This document shows, in pieces, positions 26,048-33,776 of a DNA stretch of 64,000 nt (position 1 is the first letter of the stretch; the number at the start of each line of letters is the position of its first letter). The stretch is from Thalassospira marina (GTDB lineage: Bacteria > Pseudomonadota > Alphaproteobacteria > Rhodospirillales > Thalassospiraceae): assembly GCF_002844375.1 (NCBI RefSeq), contig NZ_CP024200.1, forward strand, positions 233,501 through 297,500, given 5' to 3'. The notes beneath the pieces were generated by a model. It was not told the DNA's origin. It ran no database searches and saw nothing but the letters and a program-made list of their open reading frames with translations. The position numbers were made by a program, and so were the translations under genes.

Positions 26048-27190
26048 TCAGGCAAAGCTTTCGGCAAATAGCACATCAAGCTGGTCTAACGTTTTGTCGG
26101 CATCGGCCTGATCGCGCAGGGCATTGGTCAGCAGGGTCGCAGCCGCTGTCTGGAAGGCCATATAGCCATTGTGGCGCGGGCGGACCCAGGCTGATTTAAG
26201 GGTCGCCGCCGTATTGCGATAAAAATTGCCAGTCTCGCGGTTAAGCAGCGTGTTTTCCCATGCCTGTGCATGGGCGGGTTGGCCACCCGCCTGCCAGTAA
26301 GGGCCCGATTGCGCAGTTTTCCCGGCCACCCAATAGGCAAAATCAATGGCGGCATTGCGATGCTGGCAAAAGGCCGAAACGGCAATGCCGGTGCCGCCAA
26401 GGGCCGATCCCGCAACGCTTTGACCACCAAAACCGGCGATATTGTCAAATATCACGGGGTTGGGGCGAAAACCCGTTATGGCGTAATTGACATAGCCGTA
26501 AATCAGCGGGCTGACACTGTGCCTGCTATCAGGTTGGGTCATGTCTTCCAGCACCGCAATCGGGTCCATGGCAAAAACATCGGGGATCATGCGCGCGGCC
26601 AGTTCCGCCAGGGCAAGATAGGCCTTTTTGCCGGTTCCGCGGTCCACCAGAATGGTGTTTTCCGTCACGTTGCACGGCGTGCCGCTATTGGCGCACAGGG
26701 TGTAAAACGACATCAGGGAATGGGGCGGCAGCAGCGGTAAAATGACTTCGCCTTTTTCGGCCAGCTTTAAAACATCCTGCCAGCTTTGCAGCGGGCCTGC
26801 CTGCCGGTCCGGGCGGTAGGCCTGGACCTGTGCGGCAGCATCAATGGGCAAGGCCCACTGGTGCCCGCGCCAGTAATAACTTTTGACCGATCCGCCAATG
26901 CTGGCCGATATCAGCATGCGCAGCTCGGCGGCGCGTTCGGCCTCGTCAAGCGGGGCAAGGCAGCCTTCATCGGTGATCTGGCCGACATGCGGGTGGTCAA
27001 TCACAATCAGATCATAGGATTTTGCCAGTTCCTCTACTGGGTAGGTTTCAAAATCCTGAAGCGATCTTTTATCCCAGCTGATGCTGACACCAGCGGTTTC
27101 CTGCCAGATCTTGCTGCATGCCACCATCGGGTCATATCCGCGTGGATGCGACCATGTCATGCCTTTAAGGTGGATATTGGCTTGTTTCAT
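26048..27190 (-). CDS. Solute-binding-protein-like protein without signal peptide
   Basis: 380 residues beginning MKQANIHLKGMTWSHPRGYDPMVA. The body has the fold pattern of a family-1 solute-binding protein (YDLIVIDHPHVGQITDEGCLAPLD, ALPIDAAAQVQAYRP, GYVNYAITGFRP, AISAFCQHRNAAIDFAYWVAG-type region), yet the N-terminus has no hydrophobic stretch, so it should stay in the cytoplasm. Its ATG overlaps the CoA-transferase stop by 4 bp, meaning coupled expression. It may be a cytoplasmic ligand-binding partner or an enzyme-associated descendant of a binding protein. No transporter genes are nearby. Confidence 0.8.
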   Translation of the reverse strand: MKQANIHLKGMTWSHPRGYDPMVACSKIWQETAGVSISWDKRSLQDFETYPVEELAKSYDLIVIDHPHVGQITDEGCLAPLDEAERAAELRMLISASIGGSVKSYYWRGHQWALPIDAAAQVQAYRPDRQAGPLQSWQDVLKLAEKGEVILPLLPPHSLMSFYTLCANSGTPCNVTENTILVDRGTGKKAYLALAELAARMIPDVFAMDPIAVLEDMTQPDSRHSVSPLIYGYVNYAITGFRPNPVIFDNIAGFGGQSVAGSALGGTGIAVSAFCQHRNAAIDFAYWVAGKTAQSGPYWQAGGQPAHAQAWENTLLNRETGNFYRNTAATLKSAWVRPRHNGYMAFQTAAATLLTNALRDQADADKTLDQLDVLFAESFA

Positions 27191-28347
27191 TGGGCAAACT
27201 CCTCGCGAATCTGGCGTGAATGTTCGCCAACGCGCGGGGCTGCCAGGTTGTTGCCGGGGCGTATGCCATTCAGGCGGATGGGGCAGCGGGTGGTTTGCAG
27301 GCTCAATTCATCGCCGCGATGCACATCCTGCAACAGGTCCAGGACCTGAAAACCTTCACTATCAAGCAATTCCTGCCAGTCCATCACCTTGGAACACCAG
27401 ATATCAGCGGGTTCCAGAATGGCAAGCCATTCGGCAATGCATTTGGTTTCAATGCGTGCGGCAATCAGACGTTTGATGTCATCGCGCGCTGAAAACCAGC
27501 TTGAAGGATCATCGCGATAGGGGGTTAAGGCGGGCAGTTCCAGTAGGTCCTGCAATTTGCCAAGTGGCGTCATGGCGATGGCCAAAAAACCATCCGTAGC
27601 CGGGTAAACCCCGTAAGGGGCCGACAAATAGGCATGCGCACTGCGAAATTCCGACCGTTTCGGCAGGCGTTTGCCATCGTTCAGATAGGTCGTCATGACC
27701 TCGAACTGAAAATCGATCAATCCTTCCAGCAGGCTGGTTTGCACATGCATGCCACCCCCCTTGATGCCACGGCGAACAAGGGCCGCCAAAATACCCTGGC
27801 AGGCATTGGCCCCTGCCAGCATATCGGCCACTGCCAGGCCAAACGGCACCGGGCCGTGCCCTTCATCACCATTCAGCCACATCAGGCCGGACCGCGCCTG
27901 TGCCAGCAAATCCTGCCCCGGTCGCGCCACCCACGGGCCTTCTTCGCCATATCCGCTAATGGAACAGTAAACCAGGCCCGGATGGTCCTGTTTCAGGGTT
28001 TCATAATCAAATCCCAACCGTTCGATAACGCCGGGACGGAAATTCTGAATCACAACGTCACTCTGGCAGATCAGATGGCGGACAAATGCGCGGTCCTCAC
28101 TGTTTTTCAGATCAACCGCCAGGCTTTCCTTGCCACGGTTAATGGCGTGAAAAATCGTTGAATCGCCACCCATTTCCGTATCGCTCAGATACAGGTGGCG
28201 GGCCAGATCGCCGGTTTCGGGCTTCTCCAGCTTGATCACGCGGGCCCCCAGATCAAGCAGGCGCAGCGAACAATAAGGGCCGGACAAAAACTGGCTCATA
28301 TCAAGAACGGTTAATCCGCTGAGCGGCATATCCGGGGATGGTGGCAT
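27187..28347 (-). CDS. CaiB/BaiF-family (class III) CoA-transferase
   Basis: 386 residues from ATG 28347, which has AGGAGG upstream; the frame runs to 28644 into unrelated DNA and IS remnant, so the longer form is rejected. Family III CoA-transferase features: LSGLTVLDMSQFLSGPYCS at the N-terminus, DLGARVIKLEKPETGD, NFRPGVIERLG, and GYGEEGPWVARPGQDLLAQARSG, where D146 is the catalytic aspartate. It moves CoA between carboxylic acids. It forms a two-gene operon with the cytoplasmic binding-protein-like gene. The acid used is unknown; the MaoC hydratase of the neighbouring operon may act on its product. Confidence 0.9.
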   Translation of the reverse strand: MPPSPDMPLSGLTVLDMSQFLSGPYCSLRLLDLGARVIKLEKPETGDLARHLYLSDTEMGGDSTIFHAINRGKESLAVDLKNSEDRAFVRHLICQSDVVIQNFRPGVIERLGFDYETLKQDHPGLVYCSISGYGEEGPWVARPGQDLLAQARSGLMWLNGDEGHGPVPFGLAVADMLAGANACQGILAALVRRGIKGGGMHVQTSLLEGLIDFQFEVMTTYLNDGKRLPKRSEFRSAHAYLSAPYGVYPATDGFLAIAMTPLGKLQDLLELPALTPYRDDPSSWFSARDDIKRLIAARIETKCIAEWLAILEPADIWCSKVMDWQELLDSEGFQVLDLLQDVHRGDELSLQTTRCPIRLNGIRPGNNLAAPRVGEHSRQIREEFAQ

Positions 28348-28390
28348 GGGTTCCTCCTGTGCTGGCGCAATCAAATGCGCCGTATTTATT

Positions 28391-28417
28391 CTTATGTGAA
28401 TATATTTTTCATATAAG
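28391..28417. promoter_or_regulatory. Inverted repeat before the CoA-transferase operon, candidate IclR site
   Basis: CTTATGTGAA (28391-28400) faces TTCATATAAG (28408-28417); 9 of 10 pairs match, spacer 7 nt. It lies about 45 bp upstream of the minus-strand CoA-transferase ATG. Similar half sites occur at 24186-24195, 24247-24256 and 25069-25078, the other spacers of the IclR block. Confidence 0.5.
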
Positions 28418-28422
28418 GATGA

Positions 28423-29052
28423 TTGACGCAAGAAGGAAGTGACAATCGGGGTTGCCCATGCGCGCCAGGGATGCAAATGCTGATGGCAGTGAGGCAGCGG
28501 CATGAATGGTTTGAGGGGCAGGTCGATCTCGAACCAGGACGCCTGGTCTTCATCGATAAAACTTGGACCGCCACCAACATGACCCGCAGCCATGGCCGCT
28601 GTGCTAAAGGCAAGCGACTGCGGATGGGCCTCCCTCACGGGCACCGCAAGACCACTACGCTGGTCGCAGCTCTGCGCATGACGGGCATGGTAGCACCGAC
28701 GGTACTGGACGGTCCCATCAACGGCGAATGGTTCGAGGCCTACGTGGTCCAGGTTCTCGTGCCTGAACTGCGGCTCGGTGACGTCGTCATAATGGACAAT
28801 CTATCGAGCCATAAGCGTCTGGCTGTCCGGGATCGGATTGAGGCAGCAGGTGCGACACTGCGCTTTCTTCCGTCCTACAGCCCGGACTTCAATCCGTTCG
28901 AAAAGGCCATCTCCCGCCTCAAGGTCTTGCTCAGGAAAATCGGCGAGTGAACGGTTAGCGGTCTGTAGGGCCTGATCGGCAAGCTCGTCGACATCTTCCA
29001 ATCCGCCGAATGCGCCGATTACCTCAGCTCTTGCGGATATGATCCAGACTGA
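28423..29052 (+). pseudogene. IS630-family transposase, truncated and with two nonsense codons
   Basis: The frame contains the DDE region of an IS630/Tc1-like transposase: FIDKTW, where family members have FIDETW, then VVIMDNLSSHK and YSPDFNPFEKAISRLK. The first 16 or so codons from 28423 are not transposase. Reading stops at TGA 28948-28950 where remnant 2 has CGA. A TAG follows at 28966-28968 where remnant 2 has TGG. After these the frame runs on to the family end (CGYDPD, stop at 29050-29052). With the N-terminus missing and two in-frame stops, it cannot make active transposase. Confidence 0.85.
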
Positions 29053-29067
29053 TCGAAATCCGCTCTA
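28480..29067 (+). mobile_element. IS630-family remnant 1 (right part)
   Basis: The right two thirds of an IS630-type element. The left end and the N-terminal DNA-binding part of the transposase are missing; homology starts near 28480 (VRQRHEWF...). The right boundary is inferred from agreement with remnant 2: both end in a CCAGACTGATnGAAATCCGnTCTA sequence whose terminal TA (29066-29067 here) fits the TA target of IS630 elements. Same orientation as remnant 2 at 32156-32313. Confidence 0.8.
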
Positions 29068-29069
29068 GA

Positions 29070-29183
29070 GGCCACTAGCCACCCATTCGGGTTCATTCTC
29101 AATGTAAGTTTGATAGCCAGCCTTCTGTACTCGGCATGTCTTTCTGCCTTCGCCGTATTTAGTGTTTGGAGGAAAATCGGATC
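29070..29183 (-). pseudogene. Possible 3' gene remnant between IS end and epoxide hydrolase
   Basis: On the minus strand, in a frame other than the hydrolase, codons from about 29195 to 29067 read DFPPNTKYGEGRKTCRVQ and continue to IENEPEWVASGL, then stop (TAG) exactly at the IS junction. The composition looks protein-like, but I do not recognise the family and there is no start codon with a ribosome site. It may be a truncated gene end or a chance open frame. Confidence 0.25.
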
Positions 29184-30446
29184 CTACGGAAAGAACGGTG
29201 GATTCGACCGCAACTGCAGCCGTTCTAATGGCTGGTTGTCAGCGCATTGCCGAAGCACTTCCTGTAGATCCTGTACAACTGCTTCCGGATTTTCGTAATA
29301 TCCGAAATGGCCGCCGCGAGGATGTGCATTCATGTAGACCGTGTTGAAGAACGAAGCACGGGGACCAGAAGCAAAAAGCGCGGCGCGGTCTTCGGTCTTC
29401 ACGCCTGGAGGGTTTTCTCCACCCAGGAAGGTGATGCCAACCGGTGCCTCCACAACGGGTTGGCGGTCGTGCGAGGGCGCCCATGGGTAGCGTGCCGCGT
29501 CCGCATAGGCACGCATCGAAGACCCTGCCGTTCCCGTGACCCAGTAGATCGTCGCATTGGCCAGCATGTGTTCGCGGGAAAAGACCCGTTCGGGGTCACC
29601 TGTCACCTTGCCATCGCCATCGCGCGTGTCGCCCCAGGCCCGCCAGCGTTCCAGCAGCCAGGCCAGCAGGCCAACCGGGGAATCATTTAGCCCGTAGGCC
29701 ATGGTCTGCGGGTCAAGCACGTGTACCGCGAAATGCGCCGCGAACTTGGTGACTGCGGGCGAGACTTTGGCCCCCGTATCCCAAGCCCGCGCCGCCACGT
29801 TCCACGGCATCTGCGTGCCGAACTGGTCCAGCAGCATTGGGTGCATGATGTGAATGCCGTAAAGGCTTTCTGCGTATTTGTGTCCCAGTTGCGAGGCGAT
29901 CAGCGCGCCCCAGTCACCTCCGCTGGCCGTATAGCGCTCGAAGCCCAGCACATCGGTCATCAGCCTGTGCCATAGGTCCGCGATCTGCCAGAAGGTCAGT
30001 CCCGCATGCGGGACTGTGCCGGAAAAGCCGTAGCCGGGCAGGGAGGGGATAATCAGCTCAAACGCCTCGGTAGGATCGCCGCCATGGGCCGCAGGGTCGG
30101 TGAGCGGGCCGATTACGCGTTCCATGTCCCAAAACGACCAAGGCCAACCGTGGGTCAGGATCAGCGGTTTTGGGGCAGGGCCCTTGCCGGGGATACGCAG
30201 ATAGTGGATCGGAATACCGTCGATCTCGACCCGCCAATTGTCATAGGCATTGATCCGTGCCTCGACCGCGCGCCAATCGAAGCTTTCGACCCAGTCTCGG
30301 GCGAGGGATCTCAGATATCCTTCTTCGACGCCATAGGACCAATCGCTATTGCCGGGGTCATCCGGCCATCGTGTGGCGCGAATGCGGGCGACCATGTCAT
30401 CCAGTACGTCTTGTGCAACGTGGATCGAGTATAAGGTCGGGGTCAT
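29184..30446 (-). CDS. Epoxide hydrolase (EHN domain, alpha/beta hydrolase)
   Basis: 420 residues from ATG 30446 (a TTG at 30461 would add five). The N-terminal epoxide-hydrolase domain (about 3-110, IHVAQDVLDDMVARIRATRWPDD) precedes the alpha/beta-hydrolase core. The oxyanion motif is HGWP (99-102), the nucleophile D178 lies in SGGDWGA, and the catalytic base H380 in RGGHFGYYENPE. It is related to microsomal-type (EPHX1-like) and juvenile-hormone hydrolases, opening epoxides to diols. It ends the SDR-MarR-hydrolase operon, 16 bp after marR. The whole operon lies between IS630 remnants, pointing to acquisition by transfer. Confidence 0.9.
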   Translation of the reverse strand: MTPTLYSIHVAQDVLDDMVARIRATRWPDDPGNSDWSYGVEEGYLRSLARDWVESFDWRAVEARINAYDNWRVEIDGIPIHYLRIPGKGPAPKPLILTHGWPWSFWDMERVIGPLTDPAAHGGDPTEAFELIIPSLPGYGFSGTVPHAGLTFWQIADLWHRLMTDVLGFERYTASGGDWGALIASQLGHKYAESLYGIHIMHPMLLDQFGTQMPWNVAARAWDTGAKVSPAVTKFAAHFAVHVLDPQTMAYGLNDSPVGLLAWLLERWRAWGDTRDGDGKVTGDPERVFSREHMLANATIYWVTGTAGSSMRAYADAARYPWAPSHDRQPVVEAPVGITFLGGENPPGVKTEDRAALFASGPRASFFNTVYMNAHPRGGHFGYYENPEAVVQDLQEVLRQCADNQPLERLQLRSNPPFFP

Positions 30447-30462
30447 ATGCTTGTCTTTCAAA

Positions 30463-30915
30463 TTAGTTCTTGACGGCAGCGGCGATGCGCCGGGCCACGG
30501 CGATCAGCGCATCGCGCTCTTCGGGGCGCACATGCTGCAGGGCCCGTTCGCGAATGGCGGCGGCATGCACGGGCCGTGTCAATGCGAGCGCTTGGGTGCC
30601 CGCCTCGGTCAGAGCTGCACATGCCGCGCCCTCGATCTGGCCGCGCGTGATCAGCCCGCGCTCATCCATGCGGCGCAACTGATGCGAGACGCGGCTCTTA
30701 TCCCAGCCGAGCGAGGCCAGCAGGTCACGCTGCGCCAGACGGCCGTCACCCAACTCGTCCAGCCGCGAGAGGATGGCGAAATCCGCACCGGAAAGTGCAG
30801 TGCGTGCGGTGATGTCCCGCCCGACCGCCTGGCAGGCCTCATCTCCCAGCATCTTGATTGCGTGCCAAAGGGCCCGTTCCTCGTCCGTGAGGCTATTGGC
30901 GGAGGGCTCAGTCAT
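30463..30915 (-). CDS. MarR-family transcriptional regulator
   Basis: 150 residues. The winged HTH spans about residues 38-105: ALSGADFAILSRLDEL, RDLLASLGWDKSRVSHQLRRMDERGLITR. Flanking dimerisation helices are present. It overlaps the SDR gene by 8 bp and precedes the epoxide hydrolase. The operon promoter carries two GTTGA-type inverted repeats placed over the -35 and -10 boxes, just what an autorepressing MarR protein would use; a phenolic, epoxide or similar ligand would relieve it. Confidence 0.92.
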   Translation of the reverse strand: MTEPSANSLTDEERALWHAIKMLGDEACQAVGRDITARTALSGADFAILSRLDELGDGRLAQRDLLASLGWDKSRVSHQLRRMDERGLITRGQIEGAACAALTEAGTQALALTRPVHAAAIRERALQHVRPEERDALIAVARRIAAAVKN

Positions 30916-31678
30916 AGGTTTTCACCGGGAAGCGGTCGGCGAAACCTTTGAACATCTCGGCATAGGGTTCGGCAGCGGTGTGAAATGCCTCGGTGTCGGT
31001 CATCCCATAGCCGATGAAATCATCCTCGGTTTCGGTGAGACGTGCGAAGACAGCGTCAGTGAAATCATTGAGCGGCGCACCATGGCTGGCCCCGGGACCG
31101 GCGAGCGCGGTTCGCACGGCAGGCGGGGCGATTTCCATCACGCGACACGATGTCCCCTGAAGCGCGTGGCGCAGGGTGACGGTATAGCTGTGAAGCGCGG
31201 CCTTGCAGGCGGCATAAATGGGAGCAAAGGGCTGCGGAACATAGGCGCCGCCGGAGGTGACATTGGCGACTAGCGAAGGGCGCCCGGTTGCTAGTAGGTG
31301 CGGCACCAATAGATGGTTGAGGTGCACCGGACCAGACAGGAGCACGTCAATTTCCGCCTGTCTTTCGGTCCAAGGGGCATCGTCTTCTGCAAGCGCGACC
31401 CGCCGCTGAATACCTGCATTGTTGATGATTATGTTCAGAGAGGGATGTTCGTGGTGCAGTCGCGCCGCCAAGGTCAAACGGTCTTCAGCCCTGCTCATGT
31501 CGTTCGCGATCGTCAGCAGTCCGGGGTGCGCCGCCGCTGCTTCGTCAAGACGTTGTTGCGATCGGCCCGTGACGATTACGGTGCTGCCTGCACTCAAGAA
31601 CCGAGACGCCAAAGCAAGGCCAATGCCGGTGCTTCCGCCAGTGATGAGTGCTGTGGAGTTGGATGGTGCTATGGGCAT
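30908..31678 (-). CDS. SDR-family oxidoreductase
   Basis: 256 residues from ATG 31678, preceded by AGAGGA; the frame reaches 31732 but those codons lie in the promoter. Cofactor motif TGGSTGIG at 13-20, NNAG at 86-89, catalytic S142, Y155 and K159 (YAACK). The C-terminal part (FTDAVFARLTETEDDFIGYGMTDTEAF) resembles DltE-like short-chain dehydrogenases. First gene of the operon with MarR and epoxide hydrolase; its substrate may be an alcohol or diol linked to the hydrolase reaction, which is inference. Confidence 0.9.
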   Translation of the reverse strand: MPIAPSNSTALITGGSTGIGLALASRFLSAGSTVIVTGRSQQRLDEAAAAHPGLLTIANDMSRAEDRLTLAARLHHEHPSLNIIINNAGIQRRVALAEDDAPWTERQAEIDVLLSGPVHLNHLLVPHLLATGRPSLVANVTSGGAYVPQPFAPIYAACKAALHSYTVTLRHALQGTSCRVMEIAPPAVRTALAGPGASHGAPLNDFTDAVFARLTETEDDFIGYGMTDTEAFHTAAEPYAEMFKGFADRFPVKTYD

Positions 31679-31691
31679 GACTGTCCTCTTG

Positions 31692-31705
31692 GTTGATGTA
31701 TCAAC
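31692..31705. promoter_or_regulatory. MarR-type operator 1
   Basis: GTTGATGTATCAAC: perfect 6-bp arms around 2 nt. It overlaps the -10 box and start-site area of the minus-strand operon promoter. Its centre is 28 bp from that of the second copy, close to an integral number of helical turns. Confidence 0.75.
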
Positions 31706-31732
31706 ATAAGATCTGTTGGGTTGATGCGTCAA
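31703..31732 (-). promoter_or_regulatory. Sigma-70-like promoter of the SDR-MarR-epoxide hydrolase operon
   Basis: On the minus strand, TTGACG (31732-31727) and TATGTT (31708-31703) are separated by 18 bp. Transcription would start near 31696, giving a leader of about 18 nt before the SDR ATG. Each box is covered by one of the two inverted repeats. Confidence 0.65.
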
Positions 31733-31733
31733 C
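31720..31733. promoter_or_regulatory. MarR-type operator 2
   Basis: GTTGATGCGTCAAC: second copy of the repeat at 31692-31705 (12 of 14 bases the same), 5-bp perfect arms. It covers the -35 box of the operon promoter and lies just upstream of a truncated divergent reading frame that starts at 31748. Confidence 0.7.
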
Positions 31734-31747
31734 TGTTGAGGTGAAGG

Positions 31748-31852
31748 ATGAGCGAAACACGTCTTGGCCCCGCCCGTCAGGCTTTCGCGGCAGATACGGG
31801 CTCAGGTTACGCGAACTATCTGTCTATGCCGAACGGACGTCACACGCGTTGA
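31748..31852 (+). pseudogene. 5' remnant of a divergently transcribed gene
   Basis: An ATG with a strong GAGGTGAAGG ribosome site opens a frame of 34 codons (MSETRLGPARQAFAADTG...) and stops at 31850-31852. Its position, divergent from the MarR-controlled operon and next to operator 2, suggests the start of a real regulated gene. The body would have been lost when the right side of the cassette decayed. The family cannot be told from so short a stretch. Confidence 0.35.
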
Positions 31853-32076
31853 CCAGAGGAAAAAATGCCAAAAGCAGGCCGCCTACCAAAATGCGGGGGT
31901 GGTTTAGCCTGACGGAAAATCGGTCGTGCTGCTCAGATTCTTCCATCTCAACAGCTTGTCTCGTCGCGTATTGTTTGCGGCTTCGATGGCGCAAACTGCG
32001 TCGGTTCCCAGGGCTAAACGCAGGGGAGGGTTGTCCATTTGAGGGATAAGAAAAATGACCTCTGCGGCCCGTTCCT

Positions 32077-32151
32077 GATCGTCGTCGACGTGCCCGCGAA
32101 ATCCGCGCGGAAACCTCCAGGCTCAACGATCGTGACACGGACGCCGATCAC
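32077..32151 (-). pseudogene. Fragment of an SDR gene
   Basis: The minus-strand translation reads VIGVRVTIVEPGGFRADFAG followed by TSTTI, which is the conserved post-active-site strand of short-chain dehydrogenases. The frame continues into the antisense of the IS630 remnant on one side and into unrelated sequence on the other, so only about 25 codons of the old gene remain. Confidence 0.55.
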
Positions 32152-32155
32152 TTCA

Positions 32156-32313
32156 TCTCCCGCCTCAAGGCTTTGCTCCTGAAAATCGGCGAACGAACGG
32201 TTGGGGGTCTGTGGAGCCTCATCGGTAAGCTCGTCGGCATCTTCCAACCCGCCGAATGTGCCAATTACTTCAGCTCTTGCGGATATAATCCAGACTGATT
32301 GAAATCCGTTCTA
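32156..32313 (+). mobile_element. IS630-family remnant 2 (right end only)
   Basis: About 158 bp equivalent to 28909-29067. The transposase end is open here: SRLKALLLKIGERTVGGLWS and onward to CGYNPD, with the stop at 32296-32298. The 3' terminus agrees with remnant 1. Everything upstream of the SRLK codons is replaced by the SDR fragment, so this copy is a solo end. It cannot move by itself. Confidence 0.78.
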
Positions 32314-33776
32314 TGGACGGTCTGGTCAGAGGCATTCACAAAAAACAGATGATGCCGGGGTGCAAATACCCGTTGTGGGTGCGCCTTTATTGATGAAGTC
32401 AGTGAACTGGCATCATTAATCAGTGGATATCCAAGTGAAGGGTCGGGCGACCAAGTAATAGGATGGGGCAGGACCCGTTATACCGCGGCTTTGCTATCGC
32501 GGTTTTGGTCTTGTTTTGCGGGCACGAGTATTTGTGTGCCTGGTCTAAAGGGTATGGCGGCATAGTAATCGCCAGAATGTGCCCATTTTGCTTTGCCGTT
32601 TGATGAATGGCAGGAAACGGGACTTTTTTACCTGAATTGACGAATTTTTCGGACAGGGTAGGTGCGGATCACGCGGGCTGGTTTGATGTTACCCATGTAT
32701 TCGCATCTGCCTTATTCGGCGATGCAGGGGGAATCGTCGCGGCGCGAAATGCTATCTCAGGTAGCAAAACTGTAACATAGCGATCCGATTCGGTCGGATT
32801 GGTGTGCAGGAATTCGTAAATTTCCCGTTTATCGTGTGTTTTCAGTTCACCAGCCCATTTATGCAGATTTTATACAATGCGCACGGCGGTTTAGCGCCAA
32901 AATTGCCGGTTGTAGAGCCGAAACCTCGCGAATTCTGCGGTTTTTTGACGTAGAACTGATGTTCCAGAATAGGGCAGTATTCGTCTTTCATCATCTACAA
33001 TTTTCGCGATTAACCTACGGGTTTTCCCTAATTTCCGCAGTAATTCAAATTTCATCACATTTTGGACATAATGTTTAAACATTAAAGTATTGTCCAGACG
33101 AGTTAAATGCTTGTAGGTTCATGTACAGAATGATTCATCGCGAGTTCTTGTGGTAGGATCATCTAAAAAATAGCGGAAAAAATTCCGTAGAATATTTGGT
33201 TGGGAAAAGACGGGCTAACAAAGTTGGATGGTAATACGTAATTTATACTTAACGTAAGACGACCTACACTTTCAGACTTTACACTAGTATTGCTTACTAG
33301 CCATTTGGGTGGGTTTTAATACTCTACAAGGTTAGTTTCGATTTTCGTAAAGTTTGTACGCTGAAGGTGTCTCATCCGCTAGTTTGCCAAACATATAACC
33401 GTATTCCGGTATCGCAAAGGTTGAGCAAACCCTTTGCGACAAAGGACGACGGCTGATTTGATCCTGTGATTGGGGCCTGTGGCCCTGTCGTGGCCGGTCG
33501 TTGGCGTCCTGTGACCTGTTTGCGGGGTTTGATGGTTTTGGGCGTAAAGCCGAAAAACATGCAGGCCGAATTGTGCGTAAACCGCAGGTGGCCCACAGGG
33601 CCGTGTCCGGTTTTCCGTCTGACCTACCAATCGCGATTGCGGGGGGTGTTGGTGCTGTTGCCATACCCCTTGGCCCGGAAGGGCTGGAATTGTGATTGAC
33701 GTTTTTGATTTGTTGCCACAACCGGCAAACATGAAGGCGCCAGTCACGAGGTTTTGTGTTCGAGATTGGAGACGGC
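32314..33776. other. 1.46-kb intergenic region upstream of the T6SS genes
   Basis: No gene recognised. The part from about 32800 to 33330 is markedly AT-rich compared with the rest of the window; short frames inside it translate to nothing family-like. It must contain the promoter of the tssB-led operon. No TGGCAC-N5-TTGC sigma-54 site was found by eye near tssB. A small hairpin, CCTTTG-CGA-CAAAGG, lies at 33431-33445. Confidence 0.5.

Noticed and set aside
31824..32138. 104-codon minus-strand frame next to IS630 remnant 2
   Set aside because: Overlaps the SDR fragment in another frame and has an arginine/serine-rich translation unlike a protein.
28480..32313. Intact composite transposon
   Set aside because: Neither IS630 copy is complete; one lacks its left part and has two nonsense codons, the other is a solo end, and no target duplication could be shown.
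33300..33776. Sigma-54 promoter before tssB
   Set aside because: Looked for because a VasH-like gene is present; no TGGCAC-N5-TTGC-like sequence was found, and the VasH-like protein lacks GAFTGA.
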